Below, piece after piece: positions 13,041 to 24,500 of a stretch of 45,853 bases of DNA. The stretch comes from Elysia marginata (Eukaryota > Mollusca > Gastropoda > Plakobranchidae), in NCBI GenBank assembly GCA_019649035.1, contig BMAT01009123.1, positions 30,086-75,938 on the forward strand, read 5' to 3'. The number at the start of each line of letters is the position of its first letter. Within the stretch, counting starts at the first letter, position 1. The position numbers and the translations under genes are program-made. The notes beneath the pieces were generated by a model, which saw only the letters and a list, made by a program, of their open reading frames with translations, did not search any database and was not told where the DNA came from.

Positions 13041-14504
13041 GGTATTAAAACTTTTGTTATTTCAAAGTATAGACAAAAAGAAGAAAAACTACACCTTTAA
13101 TGGCCTTTTCTCGAAAACTAAATTTGCAACTTATGGCTCATTACCCTGGATGTGAGACATATGAAATTTCGATAATTTTGCAAGCTATTAGTTTGACAAC
13201 TTCATTTTTTTCTTTAGGATTAGGCAGTCAAGGTTTATCTTCCAGAACATTCATGAACATCTTGGTATATATTTTGAAGCATTGAGGATAATAGACAAAT
13301 ATGTGATTGGTCACATGAATTAAAATTTTGAAAAGCAAATACATACTTTTGCTAATTACTCATAAAATAGTTCTTTTTCTGAGTAAGGTTTTAATCCTGC
13401 TGTGGCAAAGTACTAAAAAGGAAACCTCACATCTTTCCAATTTCTTGGGAATAGGCAAAAACTTTGAATTATACATAAAGCTTTTTTTTACTCAGTCTGT
13501 TTTCTGCTCCTAGTAAACTACTAACATAGCACCTCCCTCTCTCACATAGGCCTTCCATACATTAACTGACTTAGCAATTCCAATGGTCAAAGAAACCTCT
13601 GTGTGCGCTTCAGCATGGCAGCTTTGCTCAGTGGCTATTTTATATTCCTTCAGCCACACATGCCTTGGAGAAGTGACCTTTCTAGGAAACTAAATGAAAA
13701 TGTAATAGAGACAATATGAACTTTGAGTTAAGAGAATTGAACCTCAACAACTTCAAGTCTAACAAAGCTAAAGATCAAACAGAAAATTTACTCTTAGAAA
13801 ACTTTGAATTGTGAGAGTTTTTAATTACATGTACATGTACAAATGTATTCAAATTTGATTTTGGAGGTTTCCACTGTACTTTTGAAGATCTGCTCTTACT
13901 TTTTAAAGTTTGAATTTAGAATTTAGAGAAAGCTTATATACGGGTTATAGAAATACACTCAAAACAAGATGATCACCACATATAAAACAGTTCCACTCAG
14001 GTCATAAAAACTGGAACTTTATTAGCAGATATGTTGTAAATAACTATAAATACAAAATAAACTGTTTAAATATTGTTACAACAGCTGAGCTTAGTCAATT
14101 TGATAGTAAAACACGAAAACAACATTAGAACTTGTAGTTAAGAGATCCTTTTAAAATTGGTCTATGCCTTTTCATGAAAAGCTTATTAAAAATAGTTTGG
14201 ATTTAGTTTTAAAAATATAACTGGATGATTTGTACATTGTGATGAAGACATTTTTACATTTACCAATAGTGTTATCATTGTGTAATAATACATGTATAAA
14301 GTACATACACAGATACGCAAAATATTTTAGTCAGCTTATTACATATAATCTTGTGTACACAAAAAAAAAACAACAAACAACAAACTCACCACAGGTGTAT
14401 TCACAAAAAACGACTAAAATAATTACATGTATGTAACTAATAAGGTTCTGATTTTTTTTTACTCCTGCATCACAGTCTCAAGTTTAAATTTTTTTCTCCT
14501 TAGT
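13041..14504. other. Intergenic, between two TIR element copies
   Basis: AT-rich. It holds the possible right terminus ttccactgta at 13869-13878, several tacatgta palindromes (for example around 13830), and a TTTATT at about 14018 that could be an alternative poly(A) signal for the - strand gene. No coding exon was recognised. Confidence 0.45.
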
Positions 14505-14952
14505 TACGGTAGAATCCGCGAGAAGTCAACTCTTAGTTTAAGTCAATACCTTGCAACAGTCCCGTTTATTTTTTTTTTTTTTTTGTCTTCTTTATTCAAG
14601 TATGGATAACTTTGTTTTGCATTAATTCAACTGCCTCAAACCTACTTTCTCATGAAGTCAACACCTCGTAGCCAGATGAAAAGAGATAGAGATCTTCCTA
14701 AATGGGTCTTGGTAGAGAAAAAGAGGTGGGTGGGTGGGTGATTTTTGTTTCTATTATCATTCTAGACACTGCATGCAGCGCATTCTCGCCTGCCTGGGCA
14801 CACTTGCCAAGCAAGGTCGAGTGGGGGAGAGGGGGAGGGCTAGTGCGGCTGGACAGGTGCCGATTGGGCCAGTTCACGGATAATTCTCCCACTCCTTCCC
14901 GCTTCGCCACACCACTCCCAACAAATTTAATGTTGCGTGAACACTGTTTCTG

Positions 14953-15256
14953 TGACCGGCTCTGTGGCCTAGCAGTAAGACACTCTCTCAGAGATCGGGA
15001 GGTGCATGGTTTAATCCCCGGCCTAGTAAAAAAAAATTAGTATTAGCAGCTGATCCGCCTATTGTCTGGCATTATGGATTTTTAGTGTTAAGTCTTGTTG
15101 GCCCGGTGTCAGGATAATGTGACTGGGTATGGTGTACGCAAGCGCTTCTTATATCACAGTGTGGCAGCACGCTTTCAATTGTCCTAAGCGCTGTCTCTGA
15201 TATAACCTTGAAGTTGACTGGGACGTCAAAAAAATCAATCAAACAAACAAGCACAC
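14953..15256 (+). mobile_element. tRNA-derived SINE nested in the TIR element
   Basis: The head resembles a tRNA gene. A box-like tggcctagcagt is at 14965-14976 and B box-like ggtttaatccc is at 15008-15018, about 30 bases apart as needed for Pol III. A body of about 200 bases follows (including ttggcccggtgtcaggat), then a tail aatcaatcaaacaaacaa typical of SINE 3' ends. This architecture is known for many molluscan SINEs. The target-site duplication was not clear. Open frames here are shadows. Confidence 0.75.
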
Positions 15257-15381
15257 ACCCATGCATTCCATCCCTGTCTACACCTAGCCTTCATCATTTC
15301 TCAGAACACCTTCCTAGTGGTCACGCTGCGCTTGTTGAATTTATCCAGCTCTTACACTTTACAGATTGCACTATGTTACTT

Positions 15382-15411
15382 CCCCCCCCCCCNNNNCCCC
15401 CCCCCCCCCCC
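15382..15411. repeat. Poly-C tract with assembly gap (4 N at 15393-15396)
   Basis: About 26 cytosines flank NNNN. The true length is uncertain. Homopolymers like this commonly break assemblies. Confidence 0.9.
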
Positions 15412-15423
15412 AATCTTGAAAAT

Positions 15424-15469
15424 GGATAAAGTCAACACTTTTTATGGCCCCAAGGTGTTGACTTTATCC
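15424..15469. repeat. Perfect 15-bp inverted repeat at TIR element right end
   Basis: ggataaagtcaacac (15424-15438) and gtgttgactttatcc (15455-15469) are perfect reverse complements with a 16-base loop. The outer arm is part of the terminal repeat, so the inner arm makes a subterminal hairpin. It may mark a nested or rearranged element end. Confidence 0.85.
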
Positions 15470-15482
15470 GGATTCCACTGTA

Positions 15483-18409
15483 TTTTTTTTATTGTTTGAT
15501 GAATTTGACCACTAATAACACACCTAGAAAAAGCCCAGCGTTTGCAATGCTTCCCAAGTTTCGATTCTTAAAAAAGAACACACTGTTCACAATTTTCATT
15601 AATGTGTTGTTTACCTTATATTTTGTAAAGGATTCCGTGTAAAAGAATCATTGTTCCTCTTCTTCTTACTAACCTGCCAGTAAACTTTTAATCACTCCTT
15701 TTAATATCTTAAAATTCAAGATTCTATGTTGTCAAAGTTCTCTTCTAATGAAGTCAATCTTTGCAACTGGATAGTCATGCTGCGCTACCCTCACGGCATC
15801 TACCAATTTACTTTTGTTGACTTTTTAGTTCACATTGTGTAGGTAATCTAGAGTAATCTTTTAGATTAGATGAAATTAATGCATATGTAACTAATCAAGC
15901 AAGAGTAACTCGGTCTTGACACTGCAGTAGAAGGCCAAATCTTCAACAACAACAAAAAAGAATTTCAGCATTAACTAATATTTTCAGAACATTTTATTTT
16001 CATGTCTGATATGGCTTAGGATAATTTTGCCAGAAGTCGACCTCAGGCTAGGCCTTTCCATATTTCAACCCCCACCCCCTTCTTTTCCCACCGTTTCTGA
16101 CAGGAGAAAAATGAGGCTTTACCAGGGATCTAAAACACTGAGCTATGTATTTTTATGAGATCCTGAATATTATAAATGCTGTTCTTCTATGAAAAAAATA
16201 TTGAGCTTTCCAATAAATTGAAATACATGTAGGAAAAAAAAACAACTTTAAAACTGTCTTTTCATGTGAATGCCCAAATCAAACGTGTAATGATTATTTG
16301 TAATATAACCTACTCCTACATTTGCTGGCTATCAACATAAAACAAACTGGAATAAAAAAATACATGTACTACATGTACTTGTAATAGATGTGGTAGTATC
16401 ATCAGGGGTGAAATAATTCAACCTTTAATACAGAAAGAAAGTTAAAATATTTTAATGCGCCTTACATAAATGATGAAAATGACCATAGTTGTGATAATAA
16501 AGTATACTGTGAAATCAAAGATTCAATGAGATAAAAATGCATGTGATAATGTTAGACAGGAAATATCTTTTGAGCAGCCCCAGAGTTGGCAAAAGTTTTC
16601 CCATCTGGTTTCTTCCAACAACACTTCTGCAGTTCTTGGTTCTTTAATGAATGAAAGTAAATACAAAGTGGAGTCTTATTCTGCAGGTATTTGCTACAAT
16701 TTGATGCTGCAAGTTTATTGAGTAGAGAAAAGGAAATAGTACCATTAAATGTTTAAGTGTATCATCTTTGCATTGAAAGTTTATACTGGCTAAGCCAGTG
16801 CATTCAGTTGCTTTAAAGTTAAAAATCAAATGTCTTGGCAAATAGACGTATGTAAAAAATATTAACCTAATGAAACCTTGCAGAAAGCAGTGATGTAAAA
16901 AATAATGAAATTTTTCCCTTTACATTAACTCATTTATATCATGCACTTTAATGCTTTCTAACATAAAATCCTTGTGAAATATATTCAATTCAAGCAAAAT
17001 ACATTCTGGCTGCCATTAAAAAATAAAATTTGTATAAAAATTGCATGTTTATGCATATGAAATTTAATTATTGTGCTTATTTAATTGGATGTACATTGTA
17101 TTTACATTTGTGAAAAATCACATTTTTAATGATGAATTATTGAAGTTCAAATTCCCCTTGAAAAAAACTTTTACAAAATATTTTTCAATATAGAATACTA
17201 AAAAGGCAAACATCACTGAAGGAGCCAAAAGCAGAAACAATGACATTTTTATAGTCCCAGATGCAGCTAAGTACATAGATCAACATAAAGTTTAAGAAGA
17301 GCCATATGGACTTTAGCCTAACACGTAAGAAAAAATGACTTGAAATAACTTAATAACTTTTTAATTTTTATACCAAAATAAAATGCTTATGTTTACAAAG
17401 GGTGAATAGTTCAGTGAATTGTTTTCATTCTTCAATGGCAAAAAAGTGTATATAAATAAATCTCATGCTACCAGTATTGCAATACAAGTGTAGAAAAAAA
17501 TTTCAATGACACATTGTATTTGTTAATTTTCAAAACTTAAAATGCTAATAATATTAACCCCTGTGGTTTCTCTTGAATTTTTCTATGCATTTAAATGAGA
17601 TTGATACTATTGAGTTACAAATGTCAAAAAATATAAATACATAAACAAACAATATGATGTTTAAAAAAATGAAAATAGCACAGCTGTAAATAAACAAATT
17701 GAAAAGGTATGCAAGTGGGAATTAAAAGGTGCTTCATTCAGAAGCAATGTCAACAAGGTAAGATCAAGTCAAAGTTACACACAATAGTAAAAGTGTTCAT
17801 ATTCATTTCATTTTTTTAATGCGCCTTTCAAAGTAAATCTTTTAAAGCCCATATCCTGAGAAAGAACTTAACATGTCTCCACAAAGAGCACCGTATACAT
17901 GCACTGCAAACAACATTATTGATTATTGAAAGACATCTCTATTCATTAAGTTCTTAGAGTTTGAGGAATGTTGTAAATGGAGGTGGTTAAAACTTATAAA
18001 AACAGATTAATTTCAACTTAGTGTAATGCCAAAATACACGACTTAAAGAGACAAAAAGGTCTTACTCCTCTTGGAAAATCTAAGTGATCCTCATCACTGA
18101 GACTTTTCTAGTATTTTGGCTATACATAATTTTGAAATGAATAATGGCAGCACCTACTGGATACATGTAGTATCAAAACGGTAAATAAAAAGGAAAGGCA
18201 AGGCTTTAGATGCTAACATGAGTATAAGTCGAGAAAAACACCTCACTTGAGGCCATGAATTTTGAGCTACTTGTATCAGCTTTGTTTGCTCAATTGAAAG
18301 GTATGTGAAATAATGCCTATAATAATTTCAAGCCCTCTTCTACTCACAGCCATTTACCATAGTAATATACCTTTCTATCATACTAACTTATTAAAAATTG
18401 GACACAGCT
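15483..18409. other. AT-rich intergenic or 3' UTR-like DNA
   Basis: No exon was recognised. There are many short A/T runs, tacatgta motifs (16360-16385) and ATTTA-type AU-rich sequences. Because it lies just downstream of the transporter stop on the - strand, part may be a long 3' UTR; several TTTATT motifs (minus-strand AATAAA) occur here and earlier at about 14018. Confidence 0.4.
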
Positions 18410-18415
18410 TTTATT
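18410..18415 (-). terminator. Candidate poly(A) signal of the Dispatched-like gene
   Basis: TTTATT on the + strand reads AATAAA on the - strand, 384 bases past the stop codon at 18799. It is the nearest canonical hexamer I noticed downstream. AT richness makes chance matches common, so this is only a candidate. Confidence 0.3.
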
Positions 18416-18798
18416 TTGGGATTTCTAAGACTGAAATCATAAGTTATCATGTAAGTTTTCATTAGAAGCTTGATTTTTAAATGAAATAAGCAGCTTACTC
18501 CACGTACATGTATTTATAGAGCATAACGAAATTTGAAAGTTGGCATGTAATCATAGTTATAGTCATCACTTGGCAACAGGCTCTGGATGATCTTACAGTT
18601 AATGGTTCATCTCACTGTTACTAAACCTGGACCAAGCAAAGTTAAAGTGATAAACCAAGTTGCTTTTCTGACAAATTTGGGTATTCTCCAACTTGATAGA
18701 AACAAAAAACTAACAAAGTTATTTGAGCTAGAGGGTAAATTTCAACTGCATGTTCATGAAGTACAAACAAGCGACACTGTCCATCCAAATTTTTGTAT

Positions 18799-19353
18799 TT
18801 ACAGTTTGACAACTGTGGTCGTGGGCATTTCTTCGTCTGGGGATTGGTCTATGGCAGGGCTGGGCGAGCTCTGGTTGTCATATTTAATCTCATGCATCGG
18901 TGTCTCTTCAATGTCTGTTGGCGAGGAAGCAAGTGGGCAGTGAAAGCCCTTCCCCTTGCACCTCTCACACTTCACGTCATCCTTCTTTCTGCCAATGATC
19001 TTGTACCATAGCATTCTAAAGAGCGGCAACACTGAGCCAGTGTTACCCTCGGGGCCGATCACGCTCAGCAGGGGAGTGAACAGACACAGTGAGTATGTGA
19101 GGGAAAATCCAATGGTTAGAAACAGGAACACACCAAACTGAAGGAAAAACTGGATTTGAGCTGCCATCATGAAGGACGCTGCGCCTAGAGTGGAGAAGGC
19201 CCCGGATATCACAGACACACCCATGTGCTCCAGCATGTCTCTCACTTTATCTACCCTGTGCTTCTGAGGGGATGTATGGTAGGCTTCACTCAGATGTACC
19301 ACATAGTCGACAGCCAGACCCACCACAAGAGACAAGTTGATCGACTCAATGAC
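18799..19353 (-). CDS. Dispatched-like last exon: TM10-TM12 and cytosolic tail
   Basis: The acceptor tctcattcag opens at 19353; stop TAA is at 18801-18799. TM10 SLVVGLAVDYVVHLSEAY contains the second GxxxD (G952-D956). TM11 is VSVISGAFSTLGAASFMMA and TM12 is FGVFLFLTIGFSLTYSLCLF, followed by an amphipathic basic stretch. The tail has the motif CERCKGKGFHC (Cys 1069, 1072, 1079), acidic and proline-rich parts, and ends VVKL, which fits a class II PDZ ligand. The tail motif functions are inference. Confidence 0.93.
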   Translation of the reverse strand, partial: VIESINLSLVVGLAVDYVVHLSEAYHTSPQKHRVDKVRDMLEHMGVSVISGAFSTLGAASFMMAAQIQFFLQFGVFLFLTIGFSLTYSLCLFTPLLSVIGPEGNTGSVLPLFRMLWYKIIGRKKDDVKCERCKGKGFHCPLASSPTDIEETPMHEIKYDNQSSPSPAIDQSPDEEMPTTTVVKL

Positions 19354-21464
19354 CTGAATGAGATAAAATAGGAGACTGAGAAATCAAGAGCCATTTTTTT
19401 ATTATGATACGAATTGCTGTTGACAAGAACAGCAATATGTTATGTAACACAAAAAGGTTACGATTAAATGGAATCAAGGCGCTGCTTGTTGCTGATATGA
19501 TTGCAATTGTTCTTGTTGAATAGGGTGACTGATCACTAGTAATGCTAACGAATACTATAGCTGCTGTACGAGTGCTACGTCTATATCAATGTATTTAATC
19601 TCAAGTAAAAAAATCAATTGCATGCAATGTTATTATCTTAAGTATATAATAATAAGATCAACAAGCACTTTAAAAGAAATAAAAACGATTTTAGAGGACC
19701 GCGGTTAATCACTCACCGAAATCTCCCAACCAAGGATAGGGATGAAGGCGGACACACTGATAGTGACGAGGAGAATAATTGAGGTTGCCATGAGAGCGAT
19801 GATGACATTCATGGTGGCAAACGCTAAGACAACGTAGGCCAGACAGATACCGATCAAGATTCCCTGGACAGCAGAGTCAGCTAGAGCCTACAAAAATTAG
19901 TAGAGATATGGTTCAGCGTTAGACATGTTCGATACAGGTATAACTAGAAGTTATAAATCTAGTCTTGTTTCCTGTAGACACTTTTCACATCTGATTGTTC
20001 ATTTTATCATACATGTATCTCCTTTAGGTCTACATTTTTTTTCGTTTCTTCATTTTATGAGGATCCACCATTTCCCCTTTGCCTCAAATTGTCTCTGAAA
20101 ATTTAGAAATTCATAGCAAATATTTAAATCATCCAATTTGTATTAACTTTTATTTGCTTTTTTTTTAAAAAAAGTAATAGATATAATATATAATAAATGA
20201 TAATAAAAGATCTCGATTGGCAAGTGTAACATTATTTCGACCCCTATCACACAAGACGCGCAACTACAAGATAAAAATGTGGCTTCATTCCCGAGATCTC
20301 CTCTTAATTTCTTCCTTACACTCTTGACTATGCAATCGCTCAGTAACAAAATCAAGTTTAGAAATTTGCTTTCACAGTCAAATGGCTCCTCACCTCTTGC
20401 CGTTTGAATTCATGCCATGTGTTACGTTCGTTGAGACCTGGGGTGAACTGAACACCTCCCTGGAGTGACGGTGGCAATTTAGCAATCTGTTTAATACAGA
20501 ATAGGAATAAGAAGACTCATGAATTATATGAAAAGAATAGATCACAGATAGAAAATATCTAAATCAGTGAATCAGTTGAATTCTTGGGTTCAGATTTGAG
20601 TCATTGGAACGATTTTTCGAATCATTTTTTAAAGAAGTGCAATTTCATTTAAGCTTACATCTTTGTGAAGAATGACAACTGATTTCGGGACTTTATAGAC
20701 AAAGTTGATGACAATAAATTTAATCTTGAACAAATACAGTTAAAGAACACGTGGGCTGTAAATGACGTGCAACATTTTTTTTTCATTTTTATTGTCATAT
20801 CTGCCATTAAGGTTTGGCTCAAAGAAGAAAAAATGTGCCCTACCTGAAAGAAAAATGTTATGATAGGAAAGATCAGAAAAGTCAAGAGATTTTGTCCAAT
20901 AAGTGCACTAATAATGTGAAGGGAAAATAAACATTTTCTGCTGTGAGTTCACCAACCTCTTCGACAGCAAATTTTTCCCAGTTGTCATAGATCTCTAGAC
21001 CTTCCTCATAGTCCACAGAGCTGTGCAGAAGATCCAAGGTGATCTCCACGGCTGCGTAACGAAGCCGGGTTCCGTAAAACTTGCCTGGTGGGGCCAAACA
21101 AGAAGTGTTGGGGTATTAGAAATAATGGACTTCGAATGCCAATTAGGCCTACAAGTAAAGATTTGGAACTACATGCATATCGTTTTCTGAGAGCAATCAA
21201 ATCTTAACTGTGCGGTAGCTTTTTTGTACGCCTGAAAAAATACAAATAAAACAGCAGAAATTAAGTGTTTTACCAAGACAATCAGCAAAAAGAATAAGCT
21301 TGCGTCTCACAGTTACAGTGGTGAAGAAAAAACTATTTTTCTTCATTATTGGTACTACTACTACTACTACTACTACNNNNNNNNNNNNNNNNNNNNNNNN
21401 NNNNNNNNTACTACTACTACTACTACAACTTCTACTGCTGCTGCTGCTACTACTACTACTACTG

Positions 21465-21512
<48 letters not shown>

Positions 21513-24500
21513 GTACTACTGCTGCTACTAATACAGCTGCTGGTTCTGCCCCTAGAACTACTAACTACATGTAACTAATGTGTACTCACTATTTTAATAT
21601 TTCTCCAAACTCAGAGTGATTCGGAACACTATTTTACCTCAGAAAGGGGTATGGGTAACCGACCAACGACATACTTTTCTATAAAAATATATGTGTCGAA
21701 AATGACCCAGGACGTACAATGTGTGCGTGTAAATATCAATGTATGGGGAAGGTTAAAGAAAACTTGACCAAGGATTTAAACTTAACCAAAATGAGAGGGT
21801 GTGTGCAATACAAAAAATAGAAAAATATCACTGGCAACTCAATGAAATACTGCCCTCAACAATAGAAATTTCTTTTTAAAACTAATAATGTTCCTACCTT
21901 TTCAGCTCAAATCATTTATTTACACTCCTCATTTTAAAATTAAGTTTATATGAGTATAACAAAGAAAATCTTGGCATACTTGGGTCACTTAAGATAGGCG
22001 CTGTGTCAAACGTGTCCGTGGATTCGCCAATCAGAATTGAGAAAGTTCCATATTCTGGCAGAGGATCGCTTGTGTAACCATTGTTCAGCCAGTATGACTT
22101 CATGGTCTGCAGGAGATGAAGATGGCGACATTTGAGGATGGTGGTTTTACTTTTAGTGTTTATATCGACTCTCGTTGTGATAAATAACTGCATTGCAAAC
22201 TAAGTAGGAAAGAGTAAATGAATGATCATCTAAACAGAACCCAAAGGCTCGGATGAATTTGACAACGACGCTTATTTCCTTGAACTAGTAGGACTAAGTG
22301 CAGGCCTACTTCAGAAAGCTATTTAGAACAGAGGATCTAGTATAACAGATATGGTAACATGGGGTTCCCCACATTCATCAAAACACCCGTAATTTATAGA
22401 CATATGATTATGACTCCGCTAACGACAATTTCTTGCCAATCGACATTCTTTGAACACATGCATTAGTGATCTCAGAAATATTATAGTATCAATCGATATT
22501 CGACTTACTTCAAAATATCTATAGAAGTTAGTGTCCACATGTGTCAGATTGTACAGGTCTGTGTTCTGCTGGAAAAATCCTTGTAGCTTTATCTCAGAGG
22601 TCGGCAGAGAGAGGTTCAATGCCGGTGAGAAATCCTGTTCTTTTCCCTGGAAAAAAAAATATTAGATGGTTGAAGGCATTGTAAACTTTGCATAAACTGG
22701 TTTAAAGTTCGCCATATTCGGCGTCGCTACTAATTTCTATTCAACTCATATGTAAGTTTTCTTGTTACATTCTTATTTTTTCTAAGTAACCTCACTTATA
22801 TTTACCCCATTCTTTGCTGTTTTTGTATTATTAACCCTTTTAATTTTTTCTACTTCGATAATGAAGTTACTAATATAATAAAAGACAAGCTTGACGCCAG
22901 ATTGCCCTTAGCATAAGGTAGACAGCTATATATACAGAGTTTTCGACAGGCCAAAAGACAGTTAACTCTGCTTAAGTCAATTTCCAGCGGACATAGTAAC
23001 ATTGATGGTGAAAGATCATAATATGTTCAAGTTCCATGATTTTCCCTATCAGTGAGATACAAACAATCAAGCTAAAGGAGAAATTCATTTCAGCTGACTT
23101 GACAGTAATATGTCTTTCTAATAAATAAAGAAGAACTGAGAAATCCTTGCAGATACTTCATTATCGTTATACGTGTAACGAAACAAGTAGGAAAATGAGC
23201 ACTTACCGTTAGATAATTATCCAAAGCCACCACAAAACAATCTATCTCGGTGAGACCTGTGTCGGCAGACTTCTTCAGGCGGAGATCCGTCGCCAGTGTT
23301 CCTCCTAAATTCTTTATATACTCGCACAATCTCTGCGGCAAGAAAATAACAATCATTACTACCTGGCATCTATAAAACACAATGTTGTCATTGATTTACA
23401 TATGTGCGGATATTTTTAATCTGTTATCTTATCCCACTATAATGTAAACACAGACTTCTATTTGCTACGCACTGGTATTTTATAATTTTGCGTAACTACT
23501 ATTAGTATTAACTGATAACTAAAAAGAACTACCTTATAATCAAGATTAAAAAATAAGCAACAAGGCTTTTGATTTATTAGAAAAATTAACATAACGAAGG
23601 AAAGGCGCGCTTTAGGTATTTTGACATAAAAATATTAATGTTGATCGTAACGATTGGCCATGATGTCGTTTTACATGATTTAGGGCCTACTTACTATGAG
23701 TTCTGTTTGTGCAGGTTTCGGGTTCATATCAAAGGAGTTGTCGAAAACACTCTTGCCTTTACACTCAAAGTCAGATTTGTGACACGAGTCTCGGTCCTGG
23801 TTCTTCAGTCCAAACATAAGCATTACCTGGTCGTGGGTTAGACATTGCAAGGCAGAGTGAGTGTCAATGTGTCCGACAAAGAGCACAGGTAATGCAAGGA
23901 TAACTTGAAAAGTGCAGAGCACCAAATAAATACTAAGTCTTGTCAGGCAAATTGGAAGAGTAAAAACGTAACTGCCATTCAAAAAAAGATAACATAGCCT
24001 TAGATACAAGAGATGCATATTGTCTCTTTTCAAGTGCTTTTCATTGGAAATTTTGCATTGTGTTGATAGACTATGTACATGTATTGTGGTGGATAAATAT
24101 GAAAGAAAAATGGAAGGATAGAGTGACAAAGAAACAACAAATGAATGGATAGAGTGACAAAGAAACAACAAATGAATGGATGCATGAGTGAATGAATCAA
24201 TTGATTAATCAACGAAAGAAAGAGATGAATAGAAAGAAGAAGAGGGAAACATGTACATGTAGTTTTTTTCATAGCATGAGTTTGAATTGACATCACTTAT
24301 TGAATAGACTACCTTGACGTTTCTGTCGTCCAAGGGATTCTCAAAAGCATCGTAGTCCAACTGAGCGGCTTCATTGTAGTTGTGGCCTTCACGGTAGAGC
24401 TGCAGCTGAACACAAGATGGCAAAAACAACCTTTAAATCTTTGCAAAATTGTAACTAAACACATTTATTTTCGGCACATGCAGTAGCTCAGTGATGTACC

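Larger units (their letters stand above)
14505..15482. mobile_element. Non-autonomous TIR DNA transposon (pogo/Tigger-like ends), carrying a SINE
   Basis: Left end TACGGTAGAATCCGCGAGAA and the reverse complement of the right end TACAGTGGAATCCGGATAAA agree at 20 of 26 positions over 26-base terminal arms, each beginning with TA (likely the target-site duplication). The interior contains a tRNA-derived SINE and a poly-C tract with a 4-N gap. No transposase frame is visible, so it is a non-autonomous or decayed copy. The left ~240 bases match copy 1 at 12833. Assignment to the pogo/Tigger branch rests only on termini. Confidence 0.7.

Noticed and set aside
14953-15030. Functional tRNA gene
   Set aside because: The A and B boxes are degenerate, the cloverleaf is not convincing and a SINE body and tail follow, so it is a SINE head.
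14702-15040. 112-aa open frame on the + strand
   Set aside because: It runs from the TIR element into the SINE head and is an artefact of repeat sequence.
21300-21578. Poly-leucine open frame
   Set aside because: It is a translation of the TAC microsatellite and crosses an N gap.
23827-24171. Hydrophobic open frame extending upstream of exon 23695-23826
   Set aside because: Family alignment and phase favour the acceptor at 23826; the nearer AG choices upstream do not leave phase 0. The extra hydrophobic stretch would put a helix in the middle of the extracellular loop.
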